From contig NZ_JBFAZP010000002.1 in assembly GCF_040681875.1 (NCBI RefSeq), forward strand, positions 310,001 through 374,000: a stretch of DNA of 64,000 nt, in the 5' to 3' direction. How positions within the stretch are numbered: position 1 is the first letter of the stretch; each line of letters opens with the position of its first letter. The notes under the pieces are model-generated. The model saw only the letters and a list, made by a program, of their open reading frames with translations. It did no database searches and was not told the DNA's origin. The DNA is from Longispora sp040681875. Its GTDB lineage: Bacteria > Actinomycetota > Actinomycetes > Mycobacteriales > Micromonosporaceae. Made by a program: the position numbers and the translations under genes. Shown piece by piece: positions 8,756 to 15,152 of the stretch.

Positions 8756-9502
8756 ATGCGCCGATTCCTGCTCGCCACCCTGACCATCCTCGGGCTGGCC
8801 GTCCTCATCCCCGCCAGCGTGCTGGCCGCAGCCTGGGCCGGGCCCGGCGCGACGCACTGGTCCGGGGCGGCCCTGTCCGGCTTCGGCCCGACCGGGTCCA
8901 CCGACCACGACCTTCCCGACAGGTACGTGACCCAGCTCGGCCCGATCAACGACCTGCTCTCGGCGCACTCCCGGGACCTGGCCGGGTGGCGGTACGACGG
9001 GGACCGGATCGTGGTCCTCGCCGCCACGGACACCGGCGAACGGCTGGTCCGCGACACCCTGCGCGACTACCCCCTTCCCTGGCGCGTCGAGCGGGTCCGG
9101 TTCAGCGACGCCCATCTCCAGGAGCGGAAGACGCGGATCTCCAACACGCCCGGCCTCCTGCGGGCCACGCCGTCCCGGCTGGTCACGGTGGGCGTGGATC
9201 CGCCGGCCAACTGCGTGCTGCTGGTCGCCGTCCGGCTGGACCACGATCTCTTCAACCGCCTCGACGGGTACGAGGACGAGGCGTGCGTCCGCTACGCCTA
9301 CGCCGAGGGGACGGTGTCCCTGGCCGACAACTCCGGCGGGCCCCCGGCGACGTACTGGGACCCGGCGACGCTGCCGGGCACGTACCTCACGCTGCTGACC
9401 GGCTTCCCGTGGCACATCGCGGCGGGACTGCTGCTGTTCGGCGCACCGTGGGTGCTACCGGCGCTGCGGCGGCGCGCCCGCGCGAGGGCCGCGGCGGCGT
9501 GA
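8756..9502 (+). CDS. membrane-anchored protein of unknown function
   Basis: A 248-residue protein with an N-terminal hydrophobic segment (FLLATLTILGLAVLIPASVL) that could be a signal anchor. A soluble middle region of about 170 residues has two Cys. A second hydrophobic stretch near the C-terminus (HIAAGLLLFGAPWVLPAL) is followed by a basic tail. This predicts an extracytoplasmic domain held between two membrane helices. No family is recognised. The 243 bases before it (8513-8755) contain no convincing gene. Confidence 0.6.
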   Translation: MRRFLLATLTILGLAVLIPASVLAAAWAGPGATHWSGAALSGFGPTGSTDHDLPDRYVTQLGPINDLLSAHSRDLAGWRYDGDRIVVLAATDTGERLVRDTLRDYPLPWRVERVRFSDAHLQERKTRISNTPGLLRATPSRLVTVGVDPPANCVLLVAVRLDHDLFNRLDGYEDEACVRYAYAEGTVSLADNSGGPPATYWDPATLPGTYLTLLTGFPWHIAAGLLLFGAPWVLPALRRRARARAAAA

Positions 9503-9523
9503 CCCGTCCCGGACCCGAACGGC

Positions 9524-9576
9524 CGACGGTGCCGCCGTGCCCGCCCCGAGCAGCGCGGGCACGGCGGCCACCGTCG
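9524..9576. terminator. strong bidirectional terminator hairpin
   Basis: A stem of about 20 pairs with one bulged base runs from CGACGGTGCCGCC at the left to the matching arm ending ACCGTCG at 9576. It sits between two convergent genes and can serve both. Confidence 0.75.
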
Positions 9577-9583
9577 TGGGCGG

Positions 9584-10786
9584 CTACCGCTTCGGCAGCT
9601 GTTCCAGGATGAACTCGCACAGTTCGCGGGTGATGGCGGTGTGGCCGGTGTTGGCCGAGGACGTGCGGTGCAGGTCGAGTTCGAACCGGTCGTCGCCGAG
9701 CTCGTCGACGTTGAGGGCCAGGTCGGCCGGGTCGCCGATGTCGGTACCGGTCACGGCCAGCGCGCTGATCGTGGGGATGAAGTTCACGTCCGGGTAAGGG
9801 GCGACGGCCTGCTGCCCGGCGACCGCGCTGATCGTGGCGGCGGCGATGGCGAACGAGTCGAGGGTGCCGCCGGCCACGCTGTCGAGCTCGGGATACCCCG
9901 GCGTGTACTTGTCCGCCGGGAACAGCCCGATGGTCCGGAGCTTGGCGACCTGCTGCGGGTCGCCGGAGCCCTGGATGTAGAGCTCGGTGCCGTAGTAGAG
10001 GCCCTGGGTGACCGCGAATCCGATCTCGCCGGGCGGGTTGCCGTTGCCCTGGCCGTCGCCACGGCCGTTGGCCACCCCGATCTTGACGGGCCGCACGGGC
10101 CAGTCGCCGAGCCGGGCCAGTTCCGCGCGGAACTTCCGGCGCTCCTCGTGCTCCTCCGGGTCGGCGGCCAGGCTGGTCTTCTGCTTCCAGAGCATCTGCC
10201 GGGCCGCGTCGCTGTCGATGAGGTCGGCGAGGGCGGAGTTGGTCGGCTTGATGTACCAGGCGAGGCTCTGCAGGCTGATCGGGACCCACGCGCCCAGGTG
10301 CGGGGTGTCGTAGGAGAAGTAGTGCGAGACGCGGTGGTCCATCCGGAGGAGTTCCATCCGGGCCAGCGCGTACCGGGTGACGAGGCCGCCCATGCTGAAC
10401 CCGCCCACCACGAGCGGGGTGTCGGTGACCGACTCGGCGATGGCCTGCCAGATGCACTGTGTCGCGGTCTCGGCGTTGGCGAGGACGGAGCGGGAACAGT
10501 CGCGGTAGCCGAGGACGATCACGTCGTAGCCGCGCTGGTTGAGTTCGGTGATCAGCGCGAACTCGCCGTTGTTCTCGAAGCCCCAGTACAGGGCGGTGCG
10601 GTCGCTCTCGCCGAGGTGGAAGCCGTCGGACATGATGATCGGCTGCTGGAGCTGGTCGTGGCCGGGGGCGTAGTAGACCCAGCCCCAGCCCCCGTCGAGC
10701 GTCCACGTGCGATCGGGGACGCGGATGCGTCGGACGGACTGGTCGGGCTGGGCCTGGCCGAACGGGTAGACGGCGGATCCGGTCAT
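9584..10786 (-). CDS. alpha/beta-hydrolase, lipase/esterase-like
   Basis: A 400-residue protein with an alpha/beta-hydrolase core. The nucleophile elbow is VVGGFSMGGLVTRYALA (Ser near residue 131), and the preceding strand YDVIVLGYRDCSRS fits the fold. The Gly-x-Ser-x-Gly elbow followed by ThrArgTyrAla resembles PGAP1-like and triacylglycerol lipases. Candidate catalytic Asp and His lie in the C-terminal third, with GHTAITRELCEFIL containing a late His. There is no signal peptide, so it is probably cytoplasmic. I chose the ATG at 10786 because GAAGGGG lies 6 bases upstream. An upstream ATG would add 33 non-conserved residues. The substrate is unknown. Confidence 0.75.
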   Translation of the reverse strand: MTGSAVYPFGQAQPDQSVRRIRVPDRTWTLDGGWGWVYYAPGHDQLQQPIIMSDGFHLGESDRTALYWGFENNGEFALITELNQRGYDVIVLGYRDCSRSVLANAETATQCIWQAIAESVTDTPLVVGGFSMGGLVTRYALARMELLRMDHRVSHYFSYDTPHLGAWVPISLQSLAWYIKPTNSALADLIDSDAARQMLWKQKTSLAADPEEHEERRKFRAELARLGDWPVRPVKIGVANGRGDGQGNGNPPGEIGFAVTQGLYYGTELYIQGSGDPQQVAKLRTIGLFPADKYTPGYPELDSVAGGTLDSFAIAAATISAVAGQQAVAPYPDVNFIPTISALAVTGTDIGDPADLALNVDELGDDRFELDLHRTSSANTGHTAITRELCEFILEQLPKR

Positions 10787-10821
10787 GGGAAACCCCTTCC
10801 ATCGGGTACTACCAATGACCG

Positions 10822-10850
10822 AACGTAGTCTTGCCATATTCGGAGAGCAA
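10822..10850 (-). promoter_or_regulatory. promoter of the lipase-like gene
   Basis: On the minus strand, TTGCTC at 10850-10845, a 17-base spacer, then TACGTT at 10827-10822 form a sigma-70-type promoter about 30 bases ahead of the ribosome site. The surrounding 10800-10975 is unusually AT-rich for this window and holds no gene. Confidence 0.55.
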
Positions 10851-10975
10851 TGCCCGATGTGGGTGGTCCACAGAGGACTAATCAATATTTAGGCGTGTTA
10901 AGAGTGCTGTAGTTCCTGGCGGGGCACCAGATATGCCATAGGTTCCCTTGATCTACAAGACCGTCATGTCGGACT

Positions 10976-11608
10976 TCAGACAAGATCGCCGACGGGTACG
11001 GCCGGAGCGGGGCGCTCCACGGGGAAGCCCCTGACCAGCAGCAGCACGCCCAGCGCGACCTCGAACAGTCCACCGGGGACGGACAGCGCCACGCCGACCC
11101 GGTGGCCGAGGATCTCCAGGACCGCGCCCAGCGTGAGGACCGCGTACCCGGCGAGGCCCCAGAGCGCCACGGGGCGGGGCACCAGGCGCGCGCGGAACAG
11201 GACGCGGCAGAACGCCAGGCTGCCGAGCCCGAGCGAGATCATGGCGACCTGGTACGCGTACCGGTTGCCCTCCCGGGCCAGCGACCCGAGCAGCGCCGCC
11301 CCGCCGTCGCGCTCCCCCGCGAGCGGCACCTGGAGGAGCAGCAGGACCACGCCCACCGCCAGCAGCAGCGCCTCGCCCGCCCGCGCCACCAGGTACCCGT
11401 GGGCGGAGGCCTCGCCGTGCGCCCTCAGGACGGGGAACACCAGCACCCCGATCCCGGCGACGACGACGGAGTTGGCCAGCATCAGCAGCGCCCCCGCCGG
11501 CAGTCGGCCCCCAGAACCGCCCTCGACCAGGGCGTTCCCCGCGATGTACACGACGAACGCGAGCAGGAACAAAGCGCCCACAACGCGTCCGGTGGTCCTT
11601 CTCGACAT
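10976..11608 (-). CDS. DUF4386-family membrane protein
   Basis: A 210-residue integral membrane protein with about six helices. The opening RRTTGRVVGALFLLAFVVYI, the ANSVVVAGIGVLVFPVLR stretch and the RLVPRPVALWGLAGYAVLTL segment fit the DUF4386 family, whose biochemical role is not known. It is divergent from a TetR-type regulator and shares a 95-base gap with it that contains two related palindromes. It is therefore probably the regulator's target. Confidence 0.75.
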   Translation of the reverse strand: MSRRTTGRVVGALFLLAFVVYIAGNALVEGGSGGRLPAGALLMLANSVVVAGIGVLVFPVLRAHGEASAHGYLVARAGEALLLAVGVVLLLLQVPLAGERDGGAALLGSLAREGNRYAYQVAMISLGLGSLAFCRVLFRARLVPRPVALWGLAGYAVLTLGAVLEILGHRVGVALSVPGGLFEVALGVLLLVRGFPVERPAPAVPVGDLV

Positions 11609-11641
11609 GACTTCCCTCTCCCCCGGCGCGTCCGAACCGCA

Positions 11642-11676
11642 CCTTACTTAGTAAGGCACGGTAACGTACTTAGTAC
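11642..11676. promoter_or_regulatory. twin palindromic operators for the divergent TetR regulator
   Basis: Two inverted repeats share the core TACTTAGTA: CCTTACTTAGTAAGG at 11642-11656 (7+1+7, perfect arms) and GTACTTAGTAC at 11666-11676 (5+1+5, perfect arms). Their centres are 22 bases apart, about two helical turns, so dimers could bind the same face. They lie in the only shared gap between the DUF4386 gene and the TetR gene. Confidence 0.7.
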
Positions 11677-11703
11677 CAGAGCGCTATCCGTCGGGAGGCA
11701 CGG

Positions 11704-12390
11704 TTGTCGAAGCCAGTCAGCGACAAGGCGAGGACCCGCGCCCCGCTCAACCGGGAACGGGTGCTGCGCACCGCCGTCGCGGTCGCCGACGCCGGGGGCA
11801 TCGGGGCGCTGACCATCCGGTCACTGGCCCAGGAACTCGACGTCAAACCGATGTCGGTCTACCACCACGTCGCCAACAAGGACGAGATCCTCGACGGCAT
11901 CGTGGACCTCGTGTTCACCGAGATCGACCTGCCCGCGACCGACGGCGACTGGCGGGTGGAACTGACCCGGCGGGCGGACTCGGCCCGCCGGGTGCTCCGG
12001 CGGCACCCCTGGGCGGTCGGCCTGCTGGACTCGCGGTCCGCCCCGGGCCCGGCGACGCTGCGGCACCACGACGCGGTGATCGGCACCCTGCGCGGGGCGG
12101 GGTTCTCGGTGGCGATGACCGCGCACGCGTTCGCCCTGCTCGACAGCCACCTCTACGGCTTCGTGCTCCAGGAGAACGCGCTGCCCACCGCGCCGGACGA
12201 CGTCGCCGACGTCGCCGGGCCGATCATGGAACAGCTCCCCGCCGGGGAGTACCCGCACCTCGTGGAGCTGGCCACCGAGCACGTCATGCGGCCCGGCTAC
12301 TCCTTCGCCGACGAGTTCGGGTTCGGCCTCACCATGATCCTCGACGCGCTGGCCCGGTCGCTCCCGGGCGAGGACGGCCCGGCCTCCTGA
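11704..12390 (+). CDS. TetR-family repressor (tetracycline-repressor-like C-terminal domain)
   Basis: A 228-residue regulator. The N-terminal helix-turn-helix contains ALTIRSLAQELDVKPMSVYH, where the SVYHHVANKDEIL signature marks the TetR recognition region. The larger C-terminal ligand domain, with SHLYGFVLQE near residue 150, resembles the TetR_C_1 group. The TTG start is supported by GGGAGG 7 bases upstream. Twin palindromes just upstream suggest it represses itself and the divergent DUF4386 gene. Its 3' end overlaps the convergent transporter gene by 94 bases. Confidence 0.85.
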   Translation: MSKPVSDKARTRAPLNRERVLRTAVAVADAGGIGALTIRSLAQELDVKPMSVYHHVANKDEILDGIVDLVFTEIDLPATDGDWRVELTRRADSARRVLRRHPWAVGLLDSRSAPGPATLRHHDAVIGTLRGAGFSVAMTAHAFALLDSHLYGFVLQENALPTAPDDVADVAGPIMEQLPAGEYPHLVELATEHVMRPGYSFADEFGFGLTMILDALARSLPGEDGPAS

Positions 12391-13553
12391 CGCAGCCGGG
12401 TCCACGTGTAGACCAGCGCCGCGAGGGCCACGTCCGACAGCAGCATCAGCCCGATGGCGTACGAGCCGGTCGCGCCGTGCACCGCGCCCATCACCAGGGG
12501 CGGCAGGAACCCGCCGAGCCCGCCGACCGCGCCGACGATGCCGGTGACCGCCCCGACGTGCCGCGCCGGGGTGACCTGGGCGAGCAGCGCGAACACGGCT
12601 CCGCTGCCCGCGCCGAGCGCCCCGGCCATGGTGAGCAGGGCGAGGGTGGCCCACGGGTACAGCGGCGGGGCGAACGCCTGGCACACCGCCGTCAGGGCCA
12701 CGACCGACAGGCAGCCGACGAGTACCTTCGCGGGGCCGATCCGGTCGGACAGCCAGCCGCCCGGGGGCCGCAGCACGACGGCGACCAGGGTGAACCCGGC
12801 GGCCTTGAGCCCGGCGTCGCCCTGGCTGACGCCGTACTCCGTCTGGAGGTAGGTCACCAGGTAGACGGCGAAGGCCACGTAGCCGCCGAAGCACACCGCG
12901 TACAGCGCCGACAGCGGCCAGGTCATCGGTTGCCGGGCCGCCTCGGCGAACCGGGTCGCGAACGGCGTGGCCGACGGCGTCCGGCCCGGCGGGTCGCGGA
13001 GCACGAGGGCGGCCAGCACCCCGAAGGCGGCCAGCACGGCGGCGACGAGGTAGAACTGGGCGTTCTCGCCGTACCCGTCGATCATGGGTTTGGTCAGCAG
13101 GGCCGCGATGGCCGTGCCGCCCATGCCCATCCCGACGACCCCCAGGGCCAGGCCGCGCTTCGCCGGCGGGAACCACGCGTTGGCGTGCGGGATCGACGCC
13201 GCGAACGGGGTGCCGCCCAGGCCGAGGAAGAACCCGACGACCAGCAGTCCGGGGTACGAGCGGAACACGGTCAGCCCCAGCACCGGCAGGATGGTGAGGA
13301 AACTGATCGCCGGCAGCATCACCCGCGCCCCGAGCCGGTCGGTGAGCGCCCCGACGGGCACCCGGCCGAGCGCGCCGACGAGCACGGGCACCGCGACGAG
13401 CAGGGACTGCTGGAGCGCGGACAGTCCCAGCGCCTCCTTGTACCGGGCGCCCAGCGGGCTGATCAGCCCCCACGCCCAGGAGCTGAGCAGGAACGCGGCG
13501 GCGGCACCGGCGAGGTTGACGTAGGCGGCGGGGCCGACCCGCTCCGTGGTCAC
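12297..13553 (-). CDS. narK: NarK-type MFS nitrate/nitrite transporter
   Basis: A 418-residue transporter with about 12 membrane helices. The motif-A region GRVPVGALTDRLGARVMLP, the NarK-typical GFFLGLGGTPFAASIPHANA with WFPPAKRG following, and GAVGGLGGFLPPLVMG are characteristic of nitrate/nitrite porters. The GTG at 13553 overlaps the previous stop by four bases (GTGA), which fixes the start. Upstream sequence in the same frame is only a minisatellite. It is the last gene of a six-gene operon with a molybdopterin oxidoreductase, implying nitrate or nitrite as the transported ion. The last ~30 residues overlap the convergent TetR gene. Confidence 0.88.
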   Translation of the reverse strand: MTTERVGPAAYVNLAGAAAAFLLSSWAWGLISPLGARYKEALGLSALQQSLLVAVPVLVGALGRVPVGALTDRLGARVMLPAISFLTILPVLGLTVFRSYPGLLVVGFFLGLGGTPFAASIPHANAWFPPAKRGLALGVVGMGMGGTAIAALLTKPMIDGYGENAQFYLVAAVLAAFGVLAALVLRDPPGRTPSATPFATRFAEAARQPMTWPLSALYAVCFGGYVAFAVYLVTYLQTEYGVSQGDAGLKAAGFTLVAVVLRPPGGWLSDRIGPAKVLVGCLSVVALTAVCQAFAPPLYPWATLALLTMAGALGAGSGAVFALLAQVTPARHVGAVTGIVGAVGGLGGFLPPLVMGAVHGATGSYAIGLMLLSDVALAALVYTWTRLRQEAGPSSPGSDRASASRIMVRPNPNSSAKE

Positions 13554-13993
13554 CGGCGGCCGTCCCCTGAGCCCGGAGGGTTCCCGGCGCTTGGAGGTTT
13601 CGCCGCGCGCGGTGGGTTCCCGGCGTGCCGTGGGCTTCCGGCATGCGGTGGGTTTCCGGCGTGCGGCGAGTTTCCGGCACGCGATGGGCTTCCGGCACGT
13701 GGTGGGTTCCCGGTGCGCCACAACACCAGGGCCACGGCGAAGGAGGCGACCTCGAACGCGGCGCACCACCAGGCGACGCCCTCGCGCCCCCGCATCCAGG
13801 CGTTGAGGCCCACGGCCAACGCCCACAACTGTCCGACCAGGACGGTCAGGACGAGAACCAGCCGGGCGGTGAGCCCCGGATCGCGCTCCGCGGAGTGCCG
13901 GCCCGGCCCGGTCGACCGGACCCGGGGATCGGTGTACCCGCTGGTGGGGCGGATCGTCGGATAGCGCCGGTGGGTGCCGGCCGGGTCGTTCAC
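13550..13993 (-). CDS. small membrane protein with Gly-Asn-Pro-Pro repeat tail
   Basis: A 147-residue protein. An N-terminal polar stretch of about 43 residues precedes two membrane helices (ARLVLVLTVLVGQLWALAVG and AAFEVASFAVALVLW). The C-terminal ~50 residues repeat the six-residue theme GNPPxA/GSPxxA about eight times. The tail is encoded by an 18-bp tandem repeat. Both ends overlap neighbours by four bases (GTGA), so it is firmly part of the nitrate-reductase-like operon. The first half may anchor or assemble the complex. The tail is of low complexity and probably disordered. I do not recognise a family. Confidence 0.7.
   Translation of the reverse strand: MNDPAGTHRRYPTIRPTSGYTDPRVRSTGPGRHSAERDPGLTARLVLVLTVLVGQLWALAVGLNAWMRGREGVAWWCAAFEVASFAVALVLWRTGNPPRAGSPSRAGNSPHAGNPPHAGSPRHAGNPPRAAKPPSAGNPPGSGDGRR
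13575..13718. repeat. 18-bp minisatellite, eight imperfect copies
   Basis: Eight consecutive 18-base units, for example GGTGGGTTCCCGGCGTGC at 13611-13628 and GGTGGGTTTCCGGCGTGC at 13647-13664. The first two units are the most diverged. Because 18 is a multiple of three, copy-number changes stay in frame and lengthen or shorten the Pro/Gly tail of the gene at 13550-13993. Confidence 0.85.
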
Positions 13994-14535
13994 GCCGCGC
14001 CCGACCGGGCGGTGCCGACGGCGTAGATCCCGTCGGCGCGGTCCTCCAGCAGCACCCGGGGCAGCGGGCGCGGCGGCGGGCCGGCCGTGACCTCGCCGGT
14101 CCGGGCGTCGAACACGCCCTCGTGGCAGGGGCAGTACAGCTCGCCCTCGGGGCCGCGTTCCGCCCGCCACAGGACGGCGCAGGCCAGGTGCGTGCAGATC
14201 GAGGAGTAGCCGACCAGGGTGCCGTCCCGGAGCCGGATCGCCACGGCCCGGTCGTGCTCCCCCGGGTAGGTGAAGGCCACCGCCGCGCCGGGGTCGATCC
14301 GGTCGGCGACCCGCAGCGGCGGGGCCGTGCCGTCGCCGTGCCGGTGGAACAGGCCCGCCGCGACGGCCACCCCGCCCGCCGCCAGTCCGCCGGAGACGGT
14401 GACGGTGAGCTTCAGGTAGTCGCGCCGGCTGGTCAGCGCCTCGGCGGTGAGCCGGTCCGTTCCGGTGGCGGGCCGATCTGTCCCGGTGGTGGGGCGCTCC
14501 GTTCCGGTGGTGGGCCGGTCGTTCTCCGCGCTCAC
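13990..14535 (-). CDS. Tat-exported Rieske [2Fe-2S] protein
   Basis: A 181-residue protein. A variable N-terminal region with three seven-residue repeats (RPTTGTE-like) precedes a twin-arginine signal/anchor at about residues 36-62, with SRRDYLKLTVTVSGG followed by a hydrophobic segment. The Rieske cluster ligands are CTHLAC near residue 114 and CPCHEG near residue 135. The Tat-type anchor places the cluster on the outer face of the membrane. Four-base overlaps with the ferredoxin and the small membrane gene put it in the operon, presumably as an electron carrier. A Rieske subunit is not part of classical NarGHI. Confidence 0.88.
   Translation of the reverse strand: MSAENDRPTTGTERPTTGTDRPATGTDRLTAEALTSRRDYLKLTVTVSGGLAAGGVAVAAGLFHRHGDGTAPPLRVADRIDPGAAVAFTYPGEHDRAVAIRLRDGTLVGYSSICTHLACAVLWRAERGPEGELYCPCHEGVFDARTGEVTAGPPPRPLPRVLLEDRADGIYAVGTARSGAA
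14455..14517. repeat. 21-bp tandem repeat within the Rieske gene
   Basis: Three consecutive 21-base units encode RPTTGTE, RPTTGTD and RPATGTD, residues 7-27, ahead of the twin-arginine signal. It is a second in-frame minisatellite in the same operon. Confidence 0.75.
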
Positions 14536-15152
14536 AGCACCTCCCCCAGCACGTTGTCGGTGGTGCCCGGGTAGCGGCCCAGGGGTTCGGCCACCCCGGG
14601 CACCGGCACGCCACCCCGGTCCCGGGGCACGACCATGCCCACGCCGGTGGACACCGTGGTGCCGGCGAAGTCGAACAGGTTCGTCACGTCGGCGTTCGGC
14701 CGCTCGGCGAGGAGTTCGTCGATCGTGCCGTAGAACAGGGCCCCCGTCGGGCAGACCGTGGCGCACATCGGGGCCAGGCCCTCGGACGTGCGGTCGTAGC
14801 ACAGGTTGCACTTGTACTGCAGCTTCGCGGCCAGGTCGATCTTCGGCACCCCGAACGGGCACGCGTCCACGCAGTTCCCGCAGCCGATGCACCGGCTCTT
14901 GTCCGCGTCCTGCACCACCCCGTCGGCCGTGACCACGATGGCCTCGGCGGGGCAGACCTGGGCGCACGGCGCGACCGGGTCCTCGCAGTGCATGCACACC
15001 GTGGGCATCGAGGCGACGGTGTGCGTCTCCTCCAGGTAGTCCAGGTGGATCATGGATTTGCCCCGGTGCGAGTCGCACTCCCGGCAGCCGGCGACGCACG
15101 CCTGGCAGCCGATGCACCGACCGGGGTCGATGAACAGCGTCCGTCCCATCAT
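14532..15152 (-). CDS. four-cluster [4Fe-4S] ferredoxin-type electron-transfer subunit
   Basis: A 206-residue protein of the NrfC/DmsB/HybA type. Four cysteine groups are visible: CIGCQACVAGC near residue 13, CMHCEDPVAPCAQVC near 53, CIGCGNCVDACPFG near 88, and CNLC plus CATVC near 115-134. Together they can bind four cubane clusters. It would pass electrons between the membrane cytochrome and the molybdenum subunit. The ATG at 15152 overlaps the upstream stop (ATGA) and has a GGAG site, which fixes the start. No export signal is present, so it is cytoplasmic unless carried by a partner. Confidence 0.9.
   Translation of the reverse strand: MMGRTLFIDPGRCIGCQACVAGCRECDSHRGKSMIHLDYLEETHTVASMPTVCMHCEDPVAPCAQVCPAEAIVVTADGVVQDADKSRCIGCGNCVDACPFGVPKIDLAAKLQYKCNLCYDRTSEGLAPMCATVCPTGALFYGTIDELLAERPNADVTNLFDFAGTTVSTGVGMVVPRDRGGVPVPGVAEPLGRYPGTTDNVLGEVL

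Noticed and set aside
5912..9415. Long minus-strand frame across the two-component system
   Set aside because: Low-complexity Arg/Gly/Pro translation opposite clear kinase and response-regulator genes; only its last 44 codons look like a separate small gene.
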